DNA of 38,528 bases from Alphaproteobacteria bacterium (GCA_021776685.1 JAJFFJ010000032.1:1-38528), one strand, 5' to 3'; shown: positions 23,946 to 33,109, counted from the stretch's first letter. Notes: generated by a model not told the origin, from the letters alone. Numbers and translations are program-made.

Positions 23946-25073
23946 ATGGGGACCCTGGCATTTGATGCGGCGCCGGTACCGGTGCGGGACGACATCCAGG
24001 CGGCTCTGCCGCGGGTGTGGGCCCGAATTGGCCAGCCGGGCACGTGGTTGACCGCAGAGCAGCGCGTCGCCATCGCCGCAGAGGCGCGTCATGCCCGCAA
24101 TTGCAGCATGTGCGTGGAAATCAAGGAGGCCCTGTCTCCTTATAGCGTCACTGGCGATCATGACCATCTGGATGCGCTGCCCGCGGTCTGGACCGACATC
24201 ATCCACCGCATAATCGCTGATCCCGGCCGCCTGGCCCGGCATTGGTACGACCAACAGGTTCCTGCCGGCATCTCCGATCAGGAATATGTCGAGCTGGTAG
24301 GCGTGGTGGTCTGTACGGTTGGCATTGATACCTTCTGCCGCGGCATTGGCATCGACGCGCCGGATCTGCCATCTGCAGAGGCCGGCGACCCGCAGCCTGA
24401 GACCCCTGAGCATCTGAACCGGGAACTCGCCTGGGTGCCGACGCTGGATCCTCACCACGAGGGCCCGCTGCAGAAAGAATTCTATCCCGGCGGGCCGCCC
24501 AGTGCGGCGCATATCCGGCGGGCGCTCACATACGTGCCCGCCACCGCCCGCAATTTTTGGGATATGGCCAATACGCTCTACATGAATGGCATGCAGATGC
24601 GTGATTTCGACACCGAGTATCGCGCCATCAATCATGCGCAGATTGAACTGGTCGCGGGACGCGTCTCGTCTCTCAATCAGTGCGTCTATTGAACCACCAG
24701 CCATGCGGTTCTGCTCCGTGCGAGCGGCGAACATACTGGTGAAGAATATGACGTAAGCGCTGTGATGGGCGGCGATGTGGCCGGCAGCGGCATTCCCCAC
24801 GCCGAACTTTTGGTGGAGTTTGCCGAGGCCGCGGTGGGTACAGACGCCGCGCGCCTGACCGCGGCGCGCGATGCCGTGATCCAGGCGATGGGCGGCGAGG
24901 CGCTGTGTGATACGGCTGCTGTCGCGGCCTTGTTCAACGCCATCGACCGGGTCGCTGATTCCACCGGCATTCCGCTGGAAGAAGAAAAGGCGGAGCTGTC
25001 TTCCGGCATGCGCGATCAGCTGGGAATCAACCAGTTTGGCGTCATTCCGGATACGGCGGCGGCGGCCGAATAG
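23946..25073 (+). CDS. AhpD-like two-domain selenoprotein 1 (CxxU), Sec249 read from in-frame TGA
   Basis: The 375-aa product contains an in-frame TGA at 24690-24692. Before it the frame encodes 248 residues ending in NQCVY; after it the same frame continues TTSHAVLLRASGEHTGEEYD for another 126 residues. Read as Sec the site is C246-V-Y-U249-T-T-S-H253 with E234 upstream. The Glu/Cys/Cys/His spacing (12, 3, 4) is that of AhpD (E118, C130, C133, H137 in the mycobacterial enzyme), so this is an alkylhydroperoxidase-like redox site with Sec at the second Cys. The N-terminal half has a second redox motif, C53-S-M-C56. AGGAGG precedes the ATG. A SECIS-like hairpin follows the TGA, and a strong terminator follows the gene. 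The enzyme substrate is unknown. Confidence 0.9.
24713..24725 (+). promoter_or_regulatory. SECIS-like hairpin of AhpD-like selenoprotein 1
   Basis: GCTC-CGTGC-GAGC: a 4-bp stem with a 5-base loop whose second base is G. The loop starts 24 bases after the TGA. The paralog has the identical stem at the identical distance. The stem is short, so confidence is moderate. Confidence 0.5.
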
Positions 25074-25096
25074 CCGGCATACCTTATGTGATACAG

Positions 25097-25126
25097 GCCC
25101 CGGCTGCCTATGCAGCCGGGGCTTTT
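25097..25126 (+). terminator. Strong intrinsic terminator after AhpD-like selenoprotein 1
   Basis: GCCCCGGCTGC (25097-25107) and GCAGCCGGGGC (25112-25122) form a perfect 11-bp stem with a CTAT loop, followed by TTTT. It acts on the plus strand. The loop holds the stop codon of the convergent selD gene. Confidence 0.92.
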
Positions 25127-27345
25127 CCTTTGCCAAGGATGATGGCGGGCGAACCAGCAGATCGGGCAACCACACTGCCGATCACCGCAGCGTCGGCACA
25201 GCCCGCGGCCCGCAAGGCGTCGACGCAGGCTTCTGCTTTTTCAGCGGGCACGCCTGCCAGCAGACCACCAGCGGTCTGCGGATCGATCAGCGGCGCCAGA
25301 ACCGGTCTGTCCGCGCTTTCGGCCAGCAGTTTTTGGGCGCTGCGGCTGTTGCCCGGCTGAAGGCTGCTGGCAATGCCCTCTGCGAACAGCGAATCGACGC
25401 CCGCCAGCACGGGTACTGCCCCACAGTCCAGATCAACGGCAACCTTGCCTGCGTCCGCCATCTCGCCCAGATGACCCAGAAGGCCAAAGCCGGTCACATC
25501 GGTTGCCGCGGTTGCGCTGTGGCTGCGCAGAATATCTGCCGCCGCGCCATTGGACTGGAGCATGACATCAATGGCCTGGTCCACCAGGCCGCCAGGCGCC
25601 TGCTGGCGCATGTCTGCGGCAAGAATGACCCCGGCGCCGAGAGGCTTGGTCAGAATAATTGCGTCACCGGGATTGAGGCCGCCTTTGCGCAGCATCTGGT
25701 CCGCCTCTGCAAAGCCGTTGATGGTCAGGCCCAGCGTCAATTCCTGACCCTCTGCGGTATGGCCGCCAATCAGCGTTACCCCCGCTGCATCGAGGGTTTC
25801 CCGGGTGCCCCGCATGATCTGGTTCAGGTCGTCCGCCATCTTGGGATCGGTGGCCAACGGCAACGTGACGGCAGCGAGCGCAGAGTGGGGTGCTGCGCCC
25901 ATGGCGTAGATGTCGCCCAGGCAGTGATTCGCGGCAATCCGGCCGAACAGCCAGGGGTCGTCAATAAAGGCGCGAAACTGGTCCACGGTCTGCACCAGCA
26001 GCTTGCCGGCCGGTACCTGCAGCACAGCCGCATCATCCGGCGCATCGAGGCCGACGAGGATCGCCGGGTCTGGTCTCGCCGCGGGTAGCTGGTCCAGCAC
26101 ATCGTGCAGAACATCCGCCGGTACTTTTGCGCCGCACCCGCCGCAACGCATGGGATCAATGTCCGGGTGAACGCTTTCTTCCGCCGCCATTTCCGGCAGC
26201 TCCTGGTATTTCAGCATCCAGCGCCGGTCGATCCAGTCCTTGAACCGCCAGAGACGGTCGCCCTCCGCCGCGAAGGGTCCCCATGACAGCACCGCCCGCT
26301 TTCCGCCCATGGAGATCAGCGCCATGGTGTTTTTCTGGGGTTTGTAAGGACGAAGGGGCCGGCCGGTCCCGGCGCGGCGCAGGTTTTCCGCCAGCGCCGG
26401 GCCCTGCCTTACCGCATAGACCCCGCTTTTTGGCAGGGCGCGGGCGTCGAAGGCCGCGATATCACCCGCGGCGAAAACCCGGTCGTCTGTGACGCTCTGC
26501 AGGGTTGGACGGACACGCATGAATCCGCGGTCATCCAGGTCGACGCCCGTTTCGGTCAGCCAGGCCGCCGGCGCGCCCGGGGTAATCAGGATGGTCGCGT
26601 CCACGTCCAGCCGTGCGCCATCGGCAAAAATGAGATGGTCTTCCGCGCCGGTGGTGACCGCATTGCCGCCCCGGAAGTCAATGCCCAGCCGTATCAGTGC
26701 GCGGCGCATCCGACTCCGGGTGCCAGCGTTGTGGGTGGGCAGAGGGTCTGCAGTGTCGGACAACAGGGAGACCGTGAAGGAGTCGTGGGAGATGTTCCGG
26801 CTGGCCAACATCCGCCGGGTCCGGTGCGCGAGAGCGAGACAGGCCTCGGTTCCGCCCGCGCCCGCACCTATCACGGCCAGATGGAACCGGCCATTTGAAT
26901 CCCGAATGCGGGATTCGACGTCTTGCCACCGGTCGAGGAACCGATCTACCGGCTTGATGGAAATCGCATGCTCAGCGCCGTCGATGCTGTCCCGGCGGGG
27001 CGTGCTGCCGATATCCAGGCTCAGGTAATCAAACGGCACCGGCGGACGGCCTGCGCACCGGACCAGATTTTCCGGCAAATCGAAGCCTGTCGCCGCGGCA
27101 CGGATGAAGCGCGCGTCAGCAAAGCGGCAGAGCGGGCGCAGGTCGATATAGGCCTCGTCGAGACTGTAGTGGTCGGCGAGATAACCTGGCAGCATGCCGG
27201 AATAGGGTGTTCGCGAATCCGGCGAGATCAATGTCAGCCGCACGCCCGGTTCCGGTTGCATGCCGAATTTTTTCAGCACATGCACATGGGCGTGCCCGCC
27301 GCCCACCAGCACGATATCCGTATGGATGGGGCCTACGGACTTCAA
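25108..27345 (-). CDS. selD: Selenide, water dikinase fused to an N-terminal NADH-dehydrogenase-like oxidoreductase
   Basis: SelD makes selenophosphate from selenide and ATP, the selenium donor for Sec-tRNA. This 745-aa version has an N-terminal flavoprotein domain (VLVGGGHAHVHVL near residue 11, a second nucleotide motif VIGAGAGGTEACLAL near 158, VFAAGDIA near 290) and a C-terminal SelD domain. The SelD active site reads CGGCGAK, with C404 and K407 in the positions of E. coli Cys17 and Lys20, so this SelD uses Cys and not Sec. ATP-site blocks include GLDAPDDAAVL, QTVDQFRAF and ATDVTGFGLLGHL. The TTG at 27345 has GGGAGG eight bases upstream and gives the usual short lead before the first GGG motif; ATG 27369 is an alternative. 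The fusion is a known arrangement. It lies downstream of tRNA-Sec on the same strand. Confidence 0.95.
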   Translation of the reverse strand: MKSVGPIHTDIVLVGGGHAHVHVLKKFGMQPEPGVRLTLISPDSRTPYSGMLPGYLADHYSLDEAYIDLRPLCRFADARFIRAAATGFDLPENLVRCAGRPPVPFDYLSLDIGSTPRRDSIDGAEHAISIKPVDRFLDRWQDVESRIRDSNGRFHLAVIGAGAGGTEACLALAHRTRRMLASRNISHDSFTVSLLSDTADPLPTHNAGTRSRMRRALIRLGIDFRGGNAVTTGAEDHLIFADGARLDVDATILITPGAPAAWLTETGVDLDDRGFMRVRPTLQSVTDDRVFAAGDIAAFDARALPKSGVYAVRQGPALAENLRRAGTGRPLRPYKPQKNTMALISMGGKRAVLSWGPFAAEGDRLWRFKDWIDRRWMLKYQELPEMAAEESVHPDIDPMRCGGCGAKVPADVLHDVLDQLPAARPDPAILVGLDAPDDAAVLQVPAGKLLVQTVDQFRAFIDDPWLFGRIAANHCLGDIYAMGAAPHSALAAVTLPLATDPKMADDLNQIMRGTRETLDAAGVTLIGGHTAEGQELTLGLTINGFAEADQMLRKGGLNPGDAIILTKPLGAGVILAADMRQQAPGGLVDQAIDVMLQSNGAAADILRSHSATAATDVTGFGLLGHLGEMADAGKVAVDLDCGAVPVLAGVDSLFAEGIASSLQPGNSRSAQKLLAESADRPVLAPLIDPQTAGGLLAGVPAEKAEACVDALRAAGCADAAVIGSVVARSAGSPAIILGKGKAPAA

Positions 27346-27483
27346 ACCCCGAGCCTCCCAGGTATGCATCGCCCGTGGCCACAAGCCATTCCTGCTGCCG
27401 GTCGGGAAACCCAGCCCTCAAGCAGCAAAGCGGTAGGGCAAAAATACTCCCCCTCTGGTGGCAGAGCGGCAGCATTGGGGAGG

Positions 27484-27579
27484 TGGCGGAAGAGGGTGGG
27501 AGTCGAACCCACCAAACACGCCTGGCGCGTTCCAACAGGTTTGAAGCCCGCGCGGCCCACCGGGAGCCGATCCCCCTCC
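27484..27579 (-). tRNA. selC: tRNA-Sec (anticodon UCA)
   Basis: A 96-base tRNA gene on the minus strand. The 8-bp acceptor stem pairs GGAGGGGG with CCTCTTCC (two G-U pairs). The 6-bp D stem CGGCTC/GGGCCG, the anticodon loop CTTCAAA with anticodon TCA, a long variable arm and the T arm GTGGG-TTCGACT-CCCAC are all features of bacterial tRNA-Sec. Discriminator G and an encoded CCA finish it. It lies 13 bases after the selB stop and upstream of selD. Confidence 0.96.
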
Positions 27580-27592
27580 AAGGGTGTTGCTA

Positions 27593-29551
27593 TCATGCTA
27601 CCGGGCCATTCGTCGAAGAATTTGTGGCCTCGCCTGCGCCGCCGAATACGGCTGCGGCAGGCTTCAGAATTTCCCGTTCGTTGCCGACACGGCGGGTGAA
27701 GCCGACCTTGTCGAAAAATTCGAGAATTTCGATGCTGAGATTGCGGCCCATGCCGGACCAGTCGCGATAGGCAGCGACGGCGAAACGGCCTTCCGGCAGC
27801 TTGGCCGTCTCGCGCTCGGCCACATCTGCAAGTTCCAACAGGGTAGCAGTGGTCATATAGCGGTTGGCCGACACGCGCATGACCAGGCCCACCCTGGCGG
27901 CGTGTGACAGCAGGCGCGCCAGCTTGTTCTTGTCCTGGCCGAGCTCCTGCGCCAGTTCAAAAATGGTCGGCGGCTTGTCTTCGGCGTCATGCATGATGGT
28001 GCGCGCCTCCTGCCACAGCTTATCGTCCATGCCGGTAAGGCGCGCGGCATGACCGGGCCGGTGCAGCAGGGGGCCGGCGCGCTGGACCTCACCGCGTTGC
28101 ACCAGTTCCCCAACCGCCTGGTCAAACACGGGCTTCAGGGGGCGGGGGGACAGTGCCTGCATAAGCGCCGCCGCGTTGCTCCCGCCTGAGTCGGGCTTGG
28201 CTTTATGCCAGGCATCCAGGGCGTCGATGATGGCCGCACAGAGGGTGTCGAACCGCGCCTGGGTCAGACCATAGCTTTCACCGTCGGCCTGGCAGTGGAC
28301 ATCGACTTGAGCGAAGAGCGTCTCAGCCTCTTCCGAGGTCAGGTTCCAGATGCTTTCCAGGCGATGCAATGGAATGCCGCGCGGCGCAGCGTCCAAAGCT
28401 GCGACGAGAGCTGCAGTGCGGTCGGTCTGGGTCAAAGCGTGAAGCCATGCCAGCCGCTCCGGCCGGGCGCGGCCGCGAGCGGGAGAGAAGGGGTCGACAA
28501 CGCGGCCGCCCCCCACGGTCCGCCGGGCGGACTGGTCCCGCACGATCACCACGTCCCCCGAGCTGGCGGCGACGGGGGTATCCAGCACCAGTTGCACCAG
28601 GCCGGTATCACCGGGCTCGATTGCCTTGCCTTCGAGCAATGCAACTCGGCCGGTGACATCCGCCGTGCCCACATGGATATGGGCCGGCGTCCAATGTTTC
28701 AGGGACCGGGGTTCGTCGTCGAGCACGCGGATTTCGGCATCCAACCGGCGGCTGGTCACATGCGCCCGTGCACCGATGATCCAGTCGCCGCGGCGGATAT
28801 CGTCCTTGGCCGGTCCGGCCAGATTGATGGCGCAACGGTCGCCCTGGCGGGCGGTCTCTGCCGCCTGGTCCTGGACGCGTAGGCCGCGGATGCGGGCGCT
28901 TTCGCCAGATGGTGATACCAAGACGGTTTCGCCCGTGGTGATGGCGCCGGCGTGGACCATGCCTGTCACGACCAGTCCGGCGCCGGCCACGTTGAAAGCG
29001 CGGTCCACCGCCAGCCGGAAATTCCCGGCCGGTGGTTGCGCCTGCCGAGCCTCTGCCAGAGATTTCAGGTGAGCGACAATCTCGGCCACACCCTCGCCAG
29101 TGGTGGATGACACGGGGAATATTTCGGCGCCGGCCAGGCCCATACCGTCGAGTTCGAGCTCGATCTCTTCCATCACTTCCAGCAGCCGGTCCTCCGGGAC
29201 CAGATCGGCCTTGGTGAGGGCGACGAAGCCCCGATCGACGCCGACCAGGTTCAGGATGTCCCGATGTTCACGGGTCTGCGGCATGGGGCCATCGTCGGCG
29301 GCAACGATCAGCATGGCCGCTTCGATGGCGGTGACGCCCGCGAGCATATTGTGGATGAAGCGTTCGTGGCCAGGCACATCGACAAAACCGATCACCGTGC
29401 CGGGGCAAATCTTTGTGTCGTAGACGAAGCCCAGATCGATTGTCAGCCCGCGCTTTTTCTCCTCCGGCAGCCGGTCGGCGTCCACGCCGGTCAACGCCTT
29501 GATCAGCGAAGTCTTGCCATGGTCCACATGGCCGGCGGTGGCGATAATCAT
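27593..29551 (-). CDS. selB: Selenocysteine-specific elongation factor SelB
   Basis: SelB is the GTPase that carries Sec-tRNA to the ribosome at UGA codons with a SECIS. The 652-aa protein starts [20 protein letters not shown] (P-loop residues 7-14), then has [17 protein letters not shown] and ALTKADLV, the G motifs with the SelB-type variations. EF-Tu-like beta-barrel domains follow ([21 protein letters not shown]). The C-terminal 250 or so residues are the winged-helix repeats that bind SECIS RNA, ending with [20 protein letters not shown]. The ATG overlaps the selA stop (ATGA). Length is normal for the family. Confidence 0.97.
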   Translation of the reverse strand: MIIATAGHVDHGKTSLIKALTGVDADRLPEEKKRGLTIDLGFVYDTKICPGTVIGFVDVPGHERFIHNMLAGVTAIEAAMLIVAADDGPMPQTREHRDILNLVGVDRGFVALTKADLVPEDRLLEVMEEIELELDGMGLAGAEIFPVSSTTGEGVAEIVAHLKSLAEARQAQPPAGNFRLAVDRAFNVAGAGLVVTGMVHAGAITTGETVLVSPSGESARIRGLRVQDQAAETARQGDRCAINLAGPAKDDIRRGDWIIGARAHVTSRRLDAEIRVLDDEPRSLKHWTPAHIHVGTADVTGRVALLEGKAIEPGDTGLVQLVLDTPVAASSGDVVIVRDQSARRTVGGGRVVDPFSPARGRARPERLAWLHALTQTDRTAALVAALDAAPRGIPLHRLESIWNLTSEEAETLFAQVDVHCQADGESYGLTQARFDTLCAAIIDALDAWHKAKPDSGGSNAAALMQALSPRPLKPVFDQAVGELVQRGEVQRAGPLLHRPGHAARLTGMDDKLWQEARTIMHDAEDKPPTIFELAQELGQDKNKLARLLSHAARVGLVMRVSANRYMTTATLLELADVAERETAKLPEGRFAVAAYRDWSGMGRNLSIEILEFFDKVGFTRRVGNEREILKPAAAVFGGAGEATNSSTNGPVA

Positions 29552-30960
29552 GAGCGTTTCCTGCCCGGCAAGTTGAGCTCACCCAGTTGGCTGATAAAGC
29601 CGGCGGCATCTTCCAGGCAGCGGAGGTCCAGCCACAACGCGCCATCGGAAATCCGGCCGATCACCGGCACAGGCAAGGCACGGAATGCGGCTGCCAGCCG
29701 GTTGAGCCAGCCGCCTTTACCCGATGTGGGATGGATGACTACGGCCCGGCTTGGCAGCAGGTCCACGGGCAGGGCGCCGCTGCCGATCTGGCTGTTGCAG
29801 GCGGAAGTCTCAACCCGGGCCGCATCGCCGAAAACGTCAGCCAGTGCCGGTGCGACCTCGTCGGCCACAGCGTCGATTTCCTCCAGGGGGCGGGTCAGCA
29901 AACGCAGCACCGGCACTTCCTGCTGCAACCGCTCCGGCGCTTCGTAGAGGCGCAGGGTGGCGGAGAGGGCGGCGATCACCAGCTTGTCCAGACGCAGGGC
30001 GCGTTTCATGGGGTTTTTCTTGATCTTCGCCACCAGGTCGGCGCGACCTGCAATGATACCCGCCTGCGGTCCGCCCAACAGTTTGTCGCCGCTGAAGGTG
30101 ACAAGGTCCGCACCATCAGCAAGGGTTTCCTGCGCCGTGCGTTCGTGGGGCAGGCCCCACTGCGCCAGGTCCACCAGCATGCCGCTGCCGAGGTCGACCA
30201 CAAAGGGCAAGCCGTGGTTGTGGGACAGCGCGGCAAGTTCGGCCTCCGGCACAGCTTTGGTGAAGCCCTGGACTTCGTAGTTGCTGGTGTGAATTTTCAT
30301 CACAAGCGCCACACGGTCACTGACCGCTTCGGCGAAATCTTTGAGGTGGGTGCGGTTGGTCGTGCCCACTTCGTGCAGCTTGGCTCCGGCGCGGGCCATG
30401 ACGTCGGGGATCCGGAACGCGCCACCGATTTCCACCAGCTCCCCGCGGCTGACCAGCACTTCCTTGCGCCGGGCCAGGGTGTTCAGGACGAGCAGGACGG
30501 CGGCGGCGTTGTTGTTGACCACGGTCGCCGCCTCCGCGCCGGTCAAGCGACAGATCTGCGCTTCCACGTGGCTGTCCCGATCGCCGCGCCGGCCTGTGGC
30601 AAGGTCGAATTCCAGATTGGTCGGCTGTGCGGCGGCAGCGGCAACTTCCGCGATCACGCTCTCCGGCATGATGGCGCGGCCCAAGTTTGTATGAATGACC
30701 GTGCCGGTCAGATTAAACACTGGCCTGAGGGACGGCGAAAACCGCGCCGCCAGCAGCGCTTCGATCCGCTGACCCAGAATTGCCGGCTTCGCCAGGTCAT
30801 CCGCATTGGCGCCCTTGGCGATTTCATCGCGTGCGGTGGCCAGCATCGCGCGGGCGGCGTCTTTGGCGGCTGTCTCCCCATAGGCGGCGGTCAGCGCCTT
30901 GACCTGCGGCCAAGCCAACAGCCGGTCCAGCGCCGGCAGCTTTTTGAAGTCGGCGCTCAT
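29548..30960 (-). CDS. selA: L-seryl-tRNA(Sec) selenium transferase SelA
   Basis: SelA is the PLP enzyme that converts Ser-tRNA-Sec to Sec-tRNA-Sec with selenophosphate. The 470-aa protein has the family blocks [15 protein letters not shown] (about residues 82-96), [15 protein letters not shown] (149-163), a DLGSG segment at 256-260 and the PLP lysine K293 in [14 protein letters not shown]. Its N-terminal helical domain (1-75), [11 protein letters not shown] onward, is typical of tRNA-binding SelA. It is the first gene of selA-selB-tRNA-Sec-selD, 157 bases downstream of the second AhpD-like selenoprotein, with which it may share transcripts. Confidence 0.97.
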   Translation of the reverse strand: MSADFKKLPALDRLLAWPQVKALTAAYGETAAKDAARAMLATARDEIAKGANADDLAKPAILGQRIEALLAARFSPSLRPVFNLTGTVIHTNLGRAIMPESVIAEVAAAAAQPTNLEFDLATGRRGDRDSHVEAQICRLTGAEAATVVNNNAAAVLLVLNTLARRKEVLVSRGELVEIGGAFRIPDVMARAGAKLHEVGTTNRTHLKDFAEAVSDRVALVMKIHTSNYEVQGFTKAVPEAELAALSHNHGLPFVVDLGSGMLVDLAQWGLPHERTAQETLADGADLVTFSGDKLLGGPQAGIIAGRADLVAKIKKNPMKRALRLDKLVIAALSATLRLYEAPERLQQEVPVLRLLTRPLEEIDAVADEVAPALADVFGDAARVETSACNSQIGSGALPVDLLPSRAVVIHPTSGKGGWLNRLAAAFRALPVPVIGRISDGALWLDLRCLEDAAGFISQLGELNLPGRKRS

Positions 30961-31012
30961 CGGATAGGACTTTCAGGTTCGCCGTGTCTGGAGCAGGCGC
31001 CAGCAGGCCGGT

Positions 31013-31027
31013 TGGCGTGCGACGCCA
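31013..31027 (-). promoter_or_regulatory. SECIS-like hairpin in the selA leader
   Basis: On the minus strand TGGCGT-CGC-ACGCCA forms a 6-bp stem with a 3-base loop having G in second position, about 53 bases before the selA ATG. In E. coli a SECIS-like element in the selAB leader binds SelB and represses the operon; this could be an equivalent. Function is inferred only. Confidence 0.3.
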
Positions 31028-31117
31028 GAAGGAGGTGGACAGGGGTCCATCTCTTATGGGGATTACCGATGAGTAGCGAGTTCTGGGAGTTGCAAGCCTC
31101 CGCGACGCAGCTTCCGC

Positions 31118-32227
31118 CTATTCGGCCGCCACGTTCAGAGCGTCCAGGCCAAGCTCGGCGCGCATGGCAACGGTAAGCTCCGCCTTCTTGTCTTCCAGCG
31201 GCAGGCCAGTGGCGTCTGCTGCGCGAGGATAGGCATTGAAGGCGGCAATGGTCGCTGCCGCATCCACCATGGCGTCCTCGCCGGCGGTCTCGGTGATCTC
31301 CGCGCGCAGTTCGGCCATGCGCGGCAGGTCGCGCACCATCATCGCCTCGCAGAAGGCGTTCATCAGCGCGCCGTCCGTCACCGTCGCGGCATCGACCGTT
31401 CCTTCGGTCACTTCCCGAAGATCGTAGTCCTGTCCGGTGTCCTGGCCGCTCATCCTGAGCCGGGCTGCATGGCTGACGGTTCAATAGTAGCATCCCAGCA
31501 ACATGGACGCGCGCGCCGCCAGAAACTCCATCTGCGCCCGATTGATGCCCCGTGTCAGTCCATCCAGCTCATGGAGGCGCGGATCCTCCATATAGAGCTG
31601 GTTCATCACCTCCCAAAAACGGCGCGTCTCCTGCGGACGGAGCGTCAGCGACCGGCGGATGTAGAAGTGCGAATCGTCGTCGTAGAAATCGGCGAAGTCG
31701 GCGGCGGCGTCTTCTGGTGCAATGGTCGACACCCAGCCAGGTCCCGGGCTGGCGTCAGCGCGCCGGTATCGGTCCGGAATTCCAGGTTTGGCCTCGGGCA
31801 GGTCCGGCGCGGTCATACCGATACCCAACGCGAAAGTATCAATCACCGTGGTGATGATGGTGACGCTGACAATCTCGATATATTCGTCTTCGGCCATGCC
31901 GCCGGCCAGATGGTCACGCAGCCAACTCTCGGTAAGGCGTCCAGTGTCCGTCACCACCCGATGGATCACATCCACCCAGGCTTCCGGGAGCTCGTCCAGA
32001 TGGTCATGCTCGCCCTCAACCGCATAGGGCGACAGGGCGTCTTTGCGGTCCCGGCAAATCGCGCAAGACCAGGCGTTTCGTGCCTCCCGGGCCACGGCCA
32101 GGCGCTTCTCGCCATCCAGCCAGTCGCCTTTCTGCCCGAGTTGCTCAAGCGCGACGCCCAGCGCCGGCACAAGTTCCGGTCTGATGGTTACGGGCGCATC
32201 TGCAAACGGGTTTGGCACGCGGGTCAT
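31118..32227 (-). CDS. AhpD-like two-domain selenoprotein 2 (CxxU), Sec249 read from in-frame TGA
   Basis: This is a 369-aa paralog of the selenoprotein at 23946-25073. The in-frame TGA at 31481-31483 falls at codon 249, the same position as in the paralog. The site reads C246-Y-Y-U249-T-V-S-H253 with E234 12 residues before C246, matching the AhpD catalytic set. Before the TGA the two proteins share blocks such as KDALSPYAVEGEHDHLDELP versus KEALSPYSVTGDHDHLDALP. After it they share SHA, a Gly-rich charged turn, an acidic helix and a similar Ala/Glu C-terminus (AAE). The N-terminal half carries C55-A-I-C58. A SECIS-like hairpin follows the TGA. It lies directly upstream of selA on the same strand. 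No signal peptide is seen; it is probably cytoplasmic. Confidence 0.9.
31445..31465 (-). promoter_or_regulatory. SECIS-like hairpin of AhpD-like selenoprotein 2
   Basis: GCTC-AGGAT-GAGC (31448-31460) with an outer GCC/GGC helix across a two-base bulge. The loop has G at its second position and starts 24 bases after the TGA, exactly as in the paralog. Confidence 0.55.
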
Positions 32228-32282
32228 CCCAAATTGATCATGCGGGCAGGGTACAAAGTGGTGGCGGGCGGTTCAAGCGCCG

Positions 32283-33104
32283 TTACCGCTTTATGGGTTT
32301 GAAGAGAAGCTCGCCATTTACCTTGTAGGCGGCGATGCGGCGGCGGCCGTCCGATGATAACAGCCAGGCGATCAGCGCCCGCGCTTTCGTCACCCGTATA
32401 TGGGGGTGCCGCTTGGGATTGACGACGATGGCGGCGTAGATGTTGTTCAGCGCCGGGTCGCCGGCCACCAGAATGGCGAGGCTGCGCCGGTTCCGAAAGG
32501 ACAGCCAGGTGCCTCTGTCGGTCAGGGTGTGGGCGCGGAGTTCTGCCGCCATGTTGAGGGTGCGCCCCATGCCCGCGCCGGCTTTGCGATACCAGCTGGA
32601 TTTAATTTTCCAGGGCGTCAAGCCTGCCCGTTGCCAGAGCGACACCTCCCGTCCATGGGTGCCGCTGCGGTCACCGCGGGACAGGAAGAGCGCTTTTCGC
32701 GCGGCGAGCCGACGCAAGGCAGGCGTAATCAGGCGCCCTTTGATGCCCGCCGGGTCGCCCGACGGGCCGATCAGCACAAAGTCGTTATACATGATCTCCG
32801 TGCGCCCGATGCCGTGACCGCCCTTCACGAACCGGTCTTCCGCAGGGCGGTGATGGACCAGCACCATGTCCACGTCACCATTGCGACCAAGTCGAATCGC
32901 CTGACCCGTGCCGACCGCGATCACATGCACCTTGATGCCGGACTGCTTTGTGAAGACCGGCAGGATCGCCGCCAACAAGCCGGAATTGTCGAGGGATGTG
33001 GTGGAGGCGATGCGCAGGGTATCCGCGCGGGCGGCATCCGCCATGAGGCAAACGGAAAACAGTGCCAGCGCAATTCCGCGGACGTGGCGGCTGGTTTGAA
33101 GCAT
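32283..33104 (-). CDS. tupA: Tungstate-type ABC transporter substrate-binding protein (TupA-like)
   Basis: The 273-aa exported protein starts MLQTSRHVRG and has a signal peptide (LALFSVCLMADAARA, cut before DTLRIAS). It carries the TupA hallmarks STTSLDNSGLL, VGTGQAIRLGRNGDVDMVLV, HHRPAEDRFV, YNDFVLIGPS and FLSRGDRSGTHGRE. TupA binds tungstate with very high affinity in the periplasm; molybdate or vanadate cannot be excluded. The start at 33104 is chosen for the signal peptide; the upstream open frame is the antiparallel shadow of tupB. It lies five bases after the tupB stop. No ATPase gene (tupC) follows; the next gene is the AhpD-like selenoprotein. Confidence 0.9.
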   Translation of the reverse strand: MLQTSRHVRGIALALFSVCLMADAARADTLRIASTTSLDNSGLLAAILPVFTKQSGIKVHVIAVGTGQAIRLGRNGDVDMVLVHHRPAEDRFVKGGHGIGRTEIMYNDFVLIGPSGDPAGIKGRLITPALRRLAARKALFLSRGDRSGTHGREVSLWQRAGLTPWKIKSSWYRKAGAGMGRTLNMAAELRAHTLTDRGTWLSFRNRRSLAILVAGDPALNNIYAAIVVNPKRHPHIRVTKARALIAWLLSSDGRRRIAAYKVNGELLFKPIKR

Positions 33105-33109
33105 AGGTC

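Noticed and set aside
23644-24692. Reading the interrupted redox genes as pseudogenes or sequencing errors
   Set aside because: Three separate genes have TGA (never TAG or TAA) exactly at a catalytic Cys column, and the complete Sec machinery is adjacent.
27385-27480. Terminator after tRNA-Sec
   Set aside because: A short CTCTG/CAGAG hairpin is followed by T's only after an eight-base gap; too weak to call, and selD appears to need read-through or its own promoter.
29587-31176. Long open frame of over 500 codons on the plus strand opposite selA
   Set aside because: It is the antisense shadow of selA in GC-rich DNA: no ribosome site, no recognisable family, and low-complexity translation.
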